DNA of 64,000 nucleotides from Nocardia higoensis NBRC 100133 (GTDB lineage Bacteria > Actinomycetota > Actinomycetes > Mycobacteriales > Mycobacteriaceae). The notes beneath the pieces were generated by a model, which saw only the letters and a program-made list of their open reading frames with translations, did no database searches and was not told the DNA's origin. A program made the position numbers and the translations under genes. Shown piece by piece: positions 41,562-49,743 of the stretch. The stretch covers positions 1 through 64,000 of the forward strand of contig NZ_BAGA01000111.1 of assembly GCF_000308595.1 (NCBI RefSeq). The letters are read 5' to 3'. Each line of letters starts with the position of its first letter. Position 1 is the first letter of the stretch.

Positions 41562-43273
41562 CGGCGCTCACCACCGGGCATACCGCCGCCGGGCAGGTTG
41601 TCGAACCGGCGATTCGTGTTGTGGACCTGGCTGGTTCGCTCCGTGAGTGTGAAGCCGAGACGGAAGGCCACGCCGGGTTCGGCGGCCTCGCCGGTTTTCA
41701 GCAGGAAGCAGCCCGTGCCGGGTGGCGTTTCGCGCCGGGTCGGGTCGAGGTCGTCGTCGGTGGGTGGGCGCGGCGCGGCCCAGGAGGTGATCAGCAGTTT
41801 CTCGGTGTCGGTGATCCCGACCACGGCGCGGATACGGTCGACTTCCTCGGGCCCGACCGGGCCGATGATCTTGGCGCGGGCGCGTTCGAAGAAACCGAGC
41901 GCTTTGGCCTGTGCGGCAACAGAGTCGAAGGCAGCGAGGTCTTTGATGGTGTGGCTGCACATGATCAGCCCGGTGCCCAAAGTCCGGTTCAGGCGGGTCA
42001 GGGCATCGACGCGATCGACCATGAAATCACCGGCGCCGAGCACGCGCCAGATCTCGTCCATCACCACTTCGAAAGTCCGAGGCGGCGCCAGGCCGGCATC
42101 CGTGAGCGCATGGGCGGCGGCGACCGCGCCGAACCCGTCGCTCCAGCACACCATCAACACCGCGGCCAGCAGCTTGGTGTCGCCCTCAGGGATCCGTGAG
42201 ACATCCACGCAGACCGCCGGGCTGTCCAAGTTCAGCCGTGTGGTGGTGGGGCCGTTGAAGATGGCCCCGAACGGGCCTTCGACCAATGCCCGCAGCGATC
42301 GCCGCAAGGTTTTGGTGCTCGCCCGATAAGAGGGCTCGTCATCCTCCTCGGCGAATCGGCGCAGCCGTTCACCGCCGGTGGAGATGACCTCGAGCAGATC
42401 GGTCAGCAGCGGTGCGTGCCCGTAGCTAAACCCTCCTTCGGGGCTGTAGAGCTCACGCAGGCCAGCGGCGATGAGGACTTCCTCGTAGTCGGCGACCCGG
42501 GAGCCACGCACCAGTTCGATCAACCCGGCGACCACGTTGACCTGCCCGGCCTCGACCCTCGCAGTGACCTGCCGACGCTGGTCAGGATCGGGGAGCCGGT
42601 CGATGATCGCGCCGAGTGCGCCGACGTCGAGGGGGTTGAGGGTGCCGTGTCCGTAACCGACGTCGACGACTTGGCCACCGAGGCGGTCCACCAGGTCGCG
42701 GTAGTCGGGTTTGGTGTCGCCCATGCACAGCACTGTCTCCCCCGCCGCGACCGCGCCGGTCACCATCCGCCGAATCAACGACGACTTACCGAAACCGTTG
42801 AGCGCCAACACGAACGCGATCGGCGCGCTGATGAACCCGCGCAGGAACCACGACATCGGGTCGAAATGGACCGGGGCGCCGGTGATGTAGTGGGTGCCGA
42901 CCGGGGTCCCGACCGTCGGGGCGCTCGCGCCGACCGAGAACGGCCACAGACCGGCGACCTGGACGGTGGTGGCCCGCCATTCGGGGGTGGCCGGGACGAC
43001 GGCCGCCCGGCCGCCGCCCGGCCCGCGGTATCCGCGATCGGTCAGCGTTGCCGGCGATCGTTCGAAGCCATCGTCGGCACCGTGGGTTTCGGTGCGCCGG
43101 GCAGCGGTCGCCCGGCGATGATCATCTCTGGACATCGCCAGCCGCGCCCACCAGCCCCCCGGCCCGGGCTGGGCGGCGGCAGCCTCGGTGGCCGCCCTCG
43201 CTGCGGGAGTCAGCACGCGCACGCCTGCGACGGATTCGGTCCGCTTCCAGCGTGGAGTGTCGGTGCGGGTCAT
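41558..43273 (-). CDS. VirB4-like conjugation ATPase, 571 aa
   Basis: AAA-like ATPase. Walker A is ALNGFGKSSLIRRM (about 157-170) and Walker B is FEVVMDEIWRVL. Further motifs are LGTGLIMCSHTIKDLAAF and VRGSRVADYEEVLIAAGLRELYSPEGG, an arginine-finger-rich helical lid. The first 100 residues are basic and lack the usual VirB4 N-terminal domain. That part may be supplied by the neighbouring SCO6880-family protein. Its ATG overlaps the SCO6880-family stop by 4 bp. It is probably the energising ATPase of the channel. Confidence 0.9.
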   Translation of the reverse strand: MTRTDTPRWKRTESVAGVRVLTPAARAATEAAAAQPGPGGWWARLAMSRDDHRRATAARRTETHGADDGFERSPATLTDRGYRGPGGGRAAVVPATPEWRATTVQVAGLWPFSVGASAPTVGTPVGTHYITGAPVHFDPMSWFLRGFISAPIAFVLALNGFGKSSLIRRMVTGAVAAGETVLCMGDTKPDYRDLVDRLGGQVVDVGYGHGTLNPLDVGALGAIIDRLPDPDQRRQVTARVEAGQVNVVAGLIELVRGSRVADYEEVLIAAGLRELYSPEGGFSYGHAPLLTDLLEVISTGGERLRRFAEEDDEPSYRASTKTLRRSLRALVEGPFGAIFNGPTTTRLNLDSPAVCVDVSRIPEGDTKLLAAVLMVCWSDGFGAVAAAHALTDAGLAPPRTFEVVMDEIWRVLGAGDFMVDRVDALTRLNRTLGTGLIMCSHTIKDLAAFDSVAAQAKALGFFERARAKIIGPVGPEEVDRIRAVVGITDTEKLLITSWAAPRPPTDDDLDPTRRETPPGTGCFLLKTGEAAEPGVAFRLGFTLTERTSQVHNTNRRFDNLPGGGMPGGERR

Positions 43274-44742
43274 GCGCTCACCCCCTTGGAGATCGAGGAG
43301 TGTTCAGGCAGGACGAGTCCGATCCCGAGCGAGGCGGCGAACGCGCTGGCCTGGAAGCCGTAGCAGCGCCGCACCGACAGGCGTGCGGCGGCACTCATGG
43401 CCTTCACCGATGCCTCGATGCCGGGCAGATCCCCATCGAGGTGGTCGGTCACGGTGACCAGCACGCCGAATCGGGTGAGTCCCGCACCGCGGGCCTGTTC
43501 CTCCCGAGCGGCGCTGGTGTTGCCGACCCGGATCCGCGCCGCAGCCGACGCGATGCCGCGTTCGGTCTGTTCGGCGGCGATAGCGTCGCGGAAATCGGAA
43601 TCCACCAGGCTGGTGGCCTCGGCGGCCGAATGCAGCCGGTACACGATCGCCACCCGCTTGCGAGGCACGTCCGCGCGCGGGCGCAGCAGTTCCTCGAGCA
43701 CGGTTTCCATGACCGCGCCGCGCGGGGCGGCGTCCATCTCCCAGGTGACCGAACGGGCGCCGTCATGGACGTAGTGATCCCAGCGATCCACGTGCGAGAG
43801 CGGACCGACAGAGTCCCAGGACTGGGTTTGCGCGAGTTCAGCGCCGGCGGCCTCGATATCGCGTTGGGAGGCAAGGTCGTAGCGGGTACGCACCAGGGCC
43901 AGGACTTCCCACGCCTGTAGCGGGGTGGCGGGCAGGCCTGCGCGGGCAAGTTGGGACAGCACCCCTTGCAGGCGCTGGCCGATCTCGCGGGCTTGTTCGG
44001 CTTCGTCGCGGCGGACTCTGCCTTTGCCGATGGCGCGGTAGGTGATCGCGATCCGCGCCTCGATCCGCACCCCGATGCCGCCTGTGTCGGCGGCGGCCTC
44101 CTGCATCACCGCCCGTGCGTACTCCGGCGCTTGCGGCCGGATCAGCCGGGTGACCTCCCGGCCCTGCTTGAGACGGGTCTCGACCACGTTGTCCAGCACC
44201 GCGGTCACCGCGACTACTTCCCCGCCGCGGCTCTGGGTCGCCAGGAACTGTCCGTAGCCCTCCACCCACGCATCGATCTGCGGCTGGTCGACCAGCTCTT
44301 TGCCCCGAGGAACCACCCGCAACACCACCGTGTAGTGATCGCTGCGGCGCAGATGCAGCATCGCGAACCGTCGCCCGCCGGCGGTCTCGTACTCCGACAA
44401 CCGCGAATCAGCCAGCAGACCGGGCAGTTTCGCCACACCGGGAATCCGGGCGAACCGGCCTGCACGGTAGATGTGCTCGCCCCGAGCACGCGCCGCGAGG
44501 AACTGGAGTCGCAACAGCACCAGCTCCCACCCGGTGCGCCCCCGGATGGTGACCGCGACCGGCACGAACACCATCGCCGCCCCCACCACCAGGCCCAGCG
44601 CGACACTCAACGAACGGGTGAGCAGGAACCCCACCATGACCAACACGATCAAGGCGAGCCCGACCATCGACACTCCCCAGGTCAGGCCGAAGAATCCGGC
44701 GCTGCGCGGCCGCTCCCATCGCCCATACATGCGACTGCTCAT
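43270..44742 (-). CDS. SCO6880-family membrane protein of T4SS, 490 aa
   Basis: Two membrane helices near the N-terminus (GLTWGVSMVGLALIVLVMVGFLL, VALGLVVGAAMVFVPVAVTI), preceded by MYGRWERPRSAGFFGL, a hallmark of the SCO6880 family. The cytoplasmic part includes LRRSDHYTVVLRVVPRG, GIGVRIEARIAITYRAIGKGRVRRDEAEQAREIGQRL and LPGIEASVKAMSAAARLSVRRCYGFQASAFAASLGIGLVLP. This family accompanies VirB4-like ATPases in actinomycete conjugation operons and resembles a fused VirB3-VirB4 N-terminal part. Length is normal. Confidence 0.9.
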   Translation of the reverse strand: MSSRMYGRWERPRSAGFFGLTWGVSMVGLALIVLVMVGFLLTRSLSVALGLVVGAAMVFVPVAVTIRGRTGWELVLLRLQFLAARARGEHIYRAGRFARIPGVAKLPGLLADSRLSEYETAGGRRFAMLHLRRSDHYTVVLRVVPRGKELVDQPQIDAWVEGYGQFLATQSRGGEVVAVTAVLDNVVETRLKQGREVTRLIRPQAPEYARAVMQEAAADTGGIGVRIEARIAITYRAIGKGRVRRDEAEQAREIGQRLQGVLSQLARAGLPATPLQAWEVLALVRTRYDLASQRDIEAAGAELAQTQSWDSVGPLSHVDRWDHYVHDGARSVTWEMDAAPRGAVMETVLEELLRPRADVPRKRVAIVYRLHSAAEATSLVDSDFRDAIAAEQTERGIASAAARIRVGNTSAAREEQARGAGLTRFGVLVTVTDHLDGDLPGIEASVKAMSAAARLSVRRCYGFQASAFAASLGIGLVLPEHSSISKGVSA

Positions 44743-46196
44743 CGCCGCACCTCCCCCGGGCCGAGAGAATCGCCGCTCCAGCCGCCGTCGGCCGCGTCAC
44801 GCGTCTGCGCCTCCACCGCCGAAACAGCCTGATCGCCAGCAGCTTTGATCTGTTGGGCGGCCATCACCACGGCACCGGCCACCCCACCGGCCGTCGCACC
44901 CGCGCCACCGGCGGCTTGCGAGCCGCCCGCACCCTGCGCGCCCGAGCTCGACCCCGAAGCCGCCCGGCCCGATGGCGCCGTCGAGCGGGCGGCCCTGCCA
45001 CTGCCGCCGCTGCGAGAACCGCCGTGACCGCTGGCGCTGCTCGCCTCGGAGGCGGGGGCAGATCCGCCATCACCGCCGCCCATAGGACGACCACCACCGA
45101 AGCCGCCGCCACCGGCGCCCGGACTCGCTCCCCCGGATGGTCCCGCCCCCTGGGCGGCGTCTTCGCCCTCGCTGACCTTGCGCGCGGTGCCGCGACTTCC
45201 GGTCGACCCCATCGCCACACCCGCCGCACCACCAGCCAGGACCGCGGTTGCGCCGCCGCCGCTGCCGAGCGTGGACACCGCCGGAGCGACCAGTCGCACC
45301 AGGGCGGGCAGGACGACCACGCTCATCACCAGCAAGATCAGCCCCAGCAGGATCTGATGCGGGTCGGTCTGGTCTTCCTCGCCGATCACGGTGAACGCGA
45401 TCGCATAGACCAGCGCGCCGACCGGTTTGTAGAGCACGAACGCCAACGCCCATGACAGCAACCGCTTGTAGGACTGCGAGCCCGGCCCGGTTCCCGAGGC
45501 GGCAGCGGCCAGCGGAATCACCGCGACGACCAGGATCAGCAGCGCTTGCCGCAGCACGAGCATCACCAGCTGGATCAGGGTGCCGATCAACCCGAGGAGC
45601 CCGATGATCAGCAGGACGCCGGTCCCGAGACCGGATCGAGTTTCCTGGTCGAATCTCGTCAGCCGGTCTACCGCCCCGACCATGTCGCCTTCGCTGGCGG
45701 AGAAGATGACCCAGTGGGAGAAACTGTCCCCCGCCCGGGTTCCCATGGTGACCAGCACCGCGATCGCCATCGACATGAAACTCGCCCGCGCGAGCATCAG
45801 AAAGCTCTCCTGCGCCTCGCCGGCGACACCGCCGCGTTTGGCCAGCGCCAAGCGTGAGGCGGCGAACATGATGCCGGCGATCAGGAACACCACCTGCAAT
45901 CCGCCGCTGTACTCACGCACCGCGGTCAACGCCGAACCGGGCTCCCCGGACGCACCGGTCAGCTCTGGGGACGGGAAGTCGGTCCACCACGCCATCGCCA
46001 TCCTGATCAGCCGGGCGAAGCCGTCGACCAGAGTGTCGACGAGATTGTCGATGGCCGAGTTAGCGACGTCTCCCACGACCTGTTCGACCTGCTCGCAGGC
46101 CTGTTGTGGGCCGAGCGGGATGTCGCAGAGGCTGGGTAGCGACGGTTGCTCTCGGACAGTTGTGGGCATCGCGTGAGCGGTCGTGATCGGGCTCAT
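44739..46196 (-). CDS. VirB6/TrbL-like polytopic membrane protein, 485 aa
   Basis: At least five hydrophobic helices between about residues 80 and 310 (LQVVFLIAGIMFAASRLALA, FMSMAIAVLVTMG, VLLIIGLLGLIGTLIQLVMLVLRQALLILVVAVIPLAAA, LSWALAFVLYKPVGALVYAIAFTVIG, LLGLILLVMSVVVLPALVRLV). They are followed by a very long Gly/Ser/Ala low-complexity tail (about 330-485). The layout is that of VirB6/TrbL-type inner-membrane channel proteins. ATG 46196 overlaps the next stop by 4 bp, so the frame to 46292 is rejected. Confidence 0.88.
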   Translation of the reverse strand: MSPITTAHAMPTTVREQPSLPSLCDIPLGPQQACEQVEQVVGDVANSAIDNLVDTLVDGFARLIRMAMAWWTDFPSPELTGASGEPGSALTAVREYSGGLQVVFLIAGIMFAASRLALAKRGGVAGEAQESFLMLARASFMSMAIAVLVTMGTRAGDSFSHWVIFSASEGDMVGAVDRLTRFDQETRSGLGTGVLLIIGLLGLIGTLIQLVMLVLRQALLILVVAVIPLAAAASGTGPGSQSYKRLLSWALAFVLYKPVGALVYAIAFTVIGEEDQTDPHQILLGLILLVMSVVVLPALVRLVAPAVSTLGSGGGATAVLAGGAAGVAMGSTGSRGTARKVSEGEDAAQGAGPSGGASPGAGGGGFGGGRPMGGGDGGSAPASEASSASGHGGSRSGGSGRAARSTAPSGRAASGSSSGAQGAGGSQAAGGAGATAGGVAGAVVMAAQQIKAAGDQAVSAVEAQTRDAADGGWSGDSLGPGEVRR

Positions 46197-46981
46197 GCGA
46201 CGGTCCGCCATGTGCCGAAGCCGCTCAGTGAGTCGGTGTATGTCCCTGGACCCCAGAGCGTTTCGATGTCGACGGGAACGGCGACGCGCCAATCGCCGTC
46301 GAGCCAGGTCATCGGCCAGCGTGCGATCCGGTAGCCCAGCCTGTCGCGGGCAGCGAATTCAACGACAGCGAAGTCAGGGCTGTACCCGGGCACGACGCGC
46401 ACCCCGTCGGGGACGACGACGTAGCGCGCAGCGTCCGGGGTGCGTGCGCGCGAGCGGGCGAACCGATCCACCAACGCCTGCTCGGCGCCGTGGTAGCGCT
46501 CGACGACCACGCGCTGCCAGGTGCCCTCCGGCGCGGCCAACACACGAGCCAACGCATCCGCGGCGGCTAGAGCCGCGCCTTGCGGTGTGCGGGCGAACCC
46601 GGAGGCGATCCCGTCGCGGATCGTGGCGGGTCCATCGCTGACCGAGGTCGGCAGCGCCGCACCACCCCACCCGCGCTGCCATCGCATCTGCGCGGGCGGG
46701 CTCACCAGGTAGTCCGGGTGGGCGGGGTCGGGTCTCGCGCCGGGGTCCTGGACGACGGCATCACCGGCTTCATCCGCCGGGATCTCTAGGCGATTGCCGA
46801 ACAGATCTGCGCTGAATTGTCCTGCGGGGGCCGGTGAGAGGCGGTTGGCCTGGGTACTGGAGGGCGCCGACGTCGGGACCGTGGGCCGCTGTTCACCGCG
46901 GGTGATGGTCAGCACCAGCACCGTGACCACGATGGTGGCGATCACAGCCAGAAGGATGATCAGGATTCGATAGGAATGCAT
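46193..46981 (-). CDS. DUF8175-like conjugation protein, 262 aa
   Basis: Single N-terminal membrane helix (ILIILLAVIATIVVTVLVLTI), then a Pro/Ser/Thr linker and an extracellular domain of about 180 residues. Recognisable parts are LPTSVSDGPATIRDGIASGFARTPQGAALAAADALARVLAAPEGTWQ, VPGYSPDFAVVEFAARD and WPMTWLDGDWRVAVPVD. This pattern is that of a domain found on actinobacterial conjugative elements (DUF8175-like; identification tentative). It resembles the next gene and probably forms an outer part of the channel, similar in place to VirB8. Confidence 0.75.
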   Translation of the reverse strand: MHSYRILIILLAVIATIVVTVLVLTITRGEQRPTVPTSAPSSTQANRLSPAPAGQFSADLFGNRLEIPADEAGDAVVQDPGARPDPAHPDYLVSPPAQMRWQRGWGGAALPTSVSDGPATIRDGIASGFARTPQGAALAAADALARVLAAPEGTWQRVVVERYHGAEQALVDRFARSRARTPDAARYVVVPDGVRVVPGYSPDFAVVEFAARDRLGYRIARWPMTWLDGDWRVAVPVDIETLWGPGTYTDSLSGFGTWRTVA

Positions 46982-46996
46982 GCGGCACAGTCGCTT

Positions 46997-47647
46997 TCAG
47001 GATGCTTGGAACGCGATGAGTTCGGGCGGGAGGTTTTCGACGGCGGTCACCACGGGTCTGGCGGTAGGGGTGAGGGCGGGCAGGGCCAGGCGCCAGTCGT
47101 CGTACTGCCACAGCACGGTGGTGTGGTGTCGGGTCACCGAGTTGTCGGGGTGGCGGCTGTAGAGGTCGACGTCGCTGGCCTCAGGGGTGTAGTGGGTGAT
47201 GACGTAGCCGAGTGGCCGTGGCGCGCCGCTGGTGATCGGTGCTGTGATCGAAATCTGTGCGCGGGCGACCGCCCAGGCGTCGCGGCCCGCGCCAGGGGCG
47301 AGCATGCGCGCGCCGATCTGGGGCCATTGACTGTCGGTCGCGATCGAGACCCGGACACTGGCCTGCGCTGCCGCGACTGCCGCACCGGCCGGGGACCTGT
47401 CGAACCCGGCGACGACGAGGCCGTCGCTGTGGTGAGGTCCCTGGTCGGTCACCGGCAGGTCGACGCCCTGAAAAGGCCTCCAGCGCAGGCCTGTCGGCGC
47501 GGCGTGGATATCGGTCACCGTGCCGTCGAGGTCGCCGCTTCCCACGGGGGTCTCGGTGCCGCACGCCAGCAGTGCGGCAGCAGCGATCGGGCCGGTGAAC
47601 GCCAGCACGGCGGTCACCGCCAGACAGTGAATTCGGTTCGGACGCAA
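46997..47647 (-). CDS. DUF8175-like secreted conjugation protein, 216 aa
   Basis: Signal sequence MRPNRIHCLAVTAVLAFTGPIAAAALLACGTE, with a possible lipobox LLAC at residue 29. The rest shares key blocks with its 262-aa neighbour: VDLPVTDQGPHHSDGLVVAGFDRSPAGAAVAAAQASVRV and VLWQYDDWRLALPAL. The pair looks like an ancient duplication. A VirB8-like role in the outer part of the channel is inferred. It is 15 bp upstream of the paralogue. Confidence 0.7.
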   Translation of the reverse strand: MRPNRIHCLAVTAVLAFTGPIAAAALLACGTETPVGSGDLDGTVTDIHAAPTGLRWRPFQGVDLPVTDQGPHHSDGLVVAGFDRSPAGAAVAAAQASVRVSIATDSQWPQIGARMLAPGAGRDAWAVARAQISITAPITSGAPRPLGYVITHYTPEASDVDLYSRHPDNSVTRHHTTVLWQYDDWRLALPALTPTARPVVTAVENLPPELIAFQAS

Positions 47648-47677
47648 AGGTATCGACCTCCTCGACGGGGGTGGCGG

Positions 47678-47953
47678 TCAGGTGGGTGGGAGGACGGCCA
47701 GGGCCAGGGAGCTGGCCATGCCGAGCAGGGCGGCGCCGAGCAGGGCGCCGAAGAGTCCTTCGAGGCTTTCCTCGCGGTGAACGCGGATCGCCAGCAGCCC
47801 GCCGACCCAGACCGTGCGGGCGATGCACAGCAGCAGCACGCACCAGGCCAGATAGCCCAGCAGCTGGGTCAACGGCGACAGCACGTCAGCGGGCAGGTCC
47901 GCAGCGAGGGGTGTCCTGCCCGCCCGGACCGGGCTCGGGTCGGGGCCGCGCAT
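47678..47953 (-). CDS. Small membrane protein of T4SS operon, 91 aa
   Basis: Two hydrophobic helices (LTQLLGYLAWCVLLLCIARTVWVGGLLAI and LEGLFGALLGAALLGMASSLALAV) connected by the polar loop RVHREES. No signal peptide distinct from helix 1. In the position next to a VirB2-like pilin gene it could be a second pilin or a VirB3-like subunit. It is close upstream of the DUF8175-like pair and 1 bp after the VirB2-like gene. Confidence 0.65.
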   Translation of the reverse strand: MRGPDPSPVRAGRTPLAADLPADVLSPLTQLLGYLAWCVLLLCIARTVWVGGLLAIRVHREESLEGLFGALLGAALLGMASSLALAVLPPT

Positions 47954-47954
47954 G

Positions 47955-48254
47955 TCAGGCCCCTCCGCTGACGACCGCGTTCATGATCGGGCCCGCGCTG
48001 GTGGCCAGAATTCCTCCGAACAGCGCGCCGAGCAGGATCTTCGGAGATTCGACCGACCCGCCGTGCCAGCGCTCCCAGCCGAATTTGCCGCCGGCGTAGA
48101 TGACGGCCGCGATCCCGGCCAGGGTCACGAACCAGGCCATGAAGTTCACCAGGCCGATGACCTTGTTGGCTCCCGGCGGAGCCGTGGGGGTGATGGTGAT
48201 CTCCTGCGCCAACACGGTCACGACCGTGTCGGCGACGGCTACGGCAGTGCTCAT
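47955..48254 (-). CDS. VirB2/TrbC-like pilin (DUF6112-like), 99 aa
   Basis: Two hydrophobic segments (NKVIGLVNFMAWFVTLAGIAAVIYAGGKFG and KILLGALFGGILATSAGPIMNAVV) with a short polar loop and GxxxG-type packing: the arrangement of TrbC/VirB2 pilins and of the DUF6112 proteins of actinobacterial conjugative elements. The N-terminal about 20 residues may be removed on export. ATG 48254 overlaps the upstream stop (ATGA), which excludes the long frame to 48764. Confidence 0.8.
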   Translation of the reverse strand: MSTAVAVADTVVTVLAQEITITPTAPPGANKVIGLVNFMAWFVTLAGIAAVIYAGGKFGWERWHGGSVESPKILLGALFGGILATSAGPIMNAVVSGGA

Positions 48255-48907
48255 GATGGGGCCTCCGAATCGTTGCGCGCCGCGCCTGTCCGGGTCGCGG
48301 CCAAACCAGTGAGAATCTGGGTGCCGGTGCGATACACGTCGACGGGAACCGCCTGCCGCAGCCGGGCACGGCGAGGCGGTGGCGGATCGAACGGCGTGAA
48401 TTCGGCCAAGTCGGTGAGCTCGGTGGCCAGAAGCTCGTCCTGCCAGCCGATCTCGTACACCGCGTCGACCAGGTCGGTGACCACCGACCGGTAGCGGCGC
48501 ACCACCGCGGGCACCCCGCCCGGGCGTGCGGCGGTGAGCACCAGCCCGATCACTTCGACTCCGGGAGCGGCGAGACCGGCGTGCCATTCCCGGAGTCGGT
48601 CGGCGGCGGCGGTGAGTCCGGGCATGCACAGGCGGGCCGCGACCAGCACCAGCTGGGTTGTCGCCGGTGAGGCGGGCCAGGCCAGTCCGGTGTCGGCGGC
48701 CGGCGCCCACCACCGCGCCAGGGTGGAGGTTCCGGCGCCGCCGTGCGCGCCCAGCACCGCCCACAGCGGCGGGTGCGCACCGGTTGTCGGCAACGGATCG
48801 GTCCGGACCGGCGCTGTCCGGTGCGGCGTGGACAGTGTGTGCGGGTCGAGGCGTCGGCCGGATCCAGTCGGCCGGGTGTGTTCGAGGCGGGAAGCGGTGG
48901 CGCGCAT
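48251..48907 (-). CDS. ParA-like P-loop protein (DUF6668-like), 218 aa
   Basis: A deviant Walker A, VLGAHGGAGTSTLARWW (residues about 51-67), in the style of ParA/MinD (K in the usual first position replaced by H/G), then TTQLVLVAARLCMPGLTAAADRL and a VEVIGLVLTAARPGG strand. The basic N-terminal 40 residues are likely disordered. Proteins of this type accompany actinomycete conjugation genes and may position the machine or plasmid. Full length. Confidence 0.8.
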   Translation of the reverse strand: MRATASRLEHTRPTGSGRRLDPHTLSTPHRTAPVRTDPLPTTGAHPPLWAVLGAHGGAGTSTLARWWAPAADTGLAWPASPATTQLVLVAARLCMPGLTAAADRLREWHAGLAAPGVEVIGLVLTAARPGGVPAVVRRYRSVVTDLVDAVYEIGWQDELLATELTDLAEFTPFDPPPPRRARLRQAVPVDVYRTGTQILTGLAATRTGAARNDSEAPS

Positions 48908-48908
48908 G

Positions 48909-49616
48909 TCAGCCTCGCTTCTGGATGTTGGTGATCAGCACCTCGCCGTGGGCAGTGGTGCGGGTGTTGATCAGTTGCAGATAGTCCACGCGGCTGCCGT
49001 CGAGGTGGAGTTCGGCAAGGTGCACTTCGGCGGCGGTTTCGGCGATCGGGGTGATCGCGACGCAGTGCGTCGTCCCGGCCGGGATCGAGGCGATCCCGGC
49101 GGCGAGCGCATCGGTGGTGAGTCCTGCCTCGGGGGCAACAAGTCCCAGCGCGGCCGCGGCGTCGCGGCGCCGGTAGTAGGCATGCTCGAAGGCTGCGATC
49201 ACCCCGGGCATCGAGCGGGTATCGCCGGCGACATCGGTGACCGATGTGCCTGTCAACCCTGTACAGGCTTGCCCGAGTTCTGCGGTCGCCGCTGGTGGTG
49301 CGGCGGTCAGCGTGGGAATCACCGCGGCGGTCTCCGGTACATCGATGACTGCTCGGATCCCCGCACCCGTCACCGTGGCGGCGAGGGTCAGAGTCGCGGC
49401 GAGCGTGATCCACACCGTCCGGTGTCCCCGTGAGGGCAGCCGGTTGTCCACGGCCGCGGGCACACGAGCCGCCGGTTCGTCGTCGAGCCAGTGCCATTGG
49501 TCGCCGACCTGGCAGCGAACTTCGGTCGGCGCGCCCGGAACTCGGTGCGGTGCCGATGGTTCGGCGCGCAGCCAGTCCGCGCCGTGGCCGGTGTCGATGG
49601 GGGTGTCGTGCCGCAT
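48909..49616 (-). CDS. DUF8176-like membrane protein of T4SS operon, 235 aa
   Basis: The cytoplasmic N-terminus is about 65 residues with CQVGDQWHWLDDEPAA. A membrane helix follows (VWITLAATLTLAATVTGAGIRAVI), then an extracellular domain with GQACTGLTGTSVTDVAGDTRSMPGVIAAFEHAYYRRRDA, HCVAITPI and a final strand pair GEVLITNI. The same domain is present as a frameshifted gene at 19190-19806, beside the P450 pair. It starts 1 bp after the ParA-like gene's region and would act on the outside of the membrane; the role is unknown. Confidence 0.75.
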   Translation of the reverse strand: MRHDTPIDTGHGADWLRAEPSAPHRVPGAPTEVRCQVGDQWHWLDDEPAARVPAAVDNRLPSRGHRTVWITLAATLTLAATVTGAGIRAVIDVPETAAVIPTLTAAPPAATAELGQACTGLTGTSVTDVAGDTRSMPGVIAAFEHAYYRRRDAAAALGLVAPEAGLTTDALAAGIASIPAGTTHCVAITPIAETAAEVHLAELHLDGSRVDYLQLINTRTTAHGEVLITNIQKRG

Positions 49617-49664
49617 GGGTTGGTGTCACCTCCTCAGAGCGATGACGGTCGGAATGGATTGGGG

Positions 49665-49740
49665 CCCTTCGGGCGGGTCGCCGGGTGGAGGATCAGCAGA
49701 CTGGTTGGGTACGTCGGCCGAACCAGCTCCGCCCGAAGGG
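49665..49740 (-). terminator. Long hairpin between T4SS core and cutinase-like gene
   Basis: CCCTTCGGGCGG (49665-49676) and CCGCCCGAAGGG (49729-49740) are a perfect 12-bp inverted repeat with a 52-nt loop that itself contains CTGGTT/AACCAG. It begins right after the stop of the cutinase-like gene, so it may terminate or attenuate transcription into the T4SS core. No T-tract. Confidence 0.6.
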
Positions 49741-49743
49741 GTC

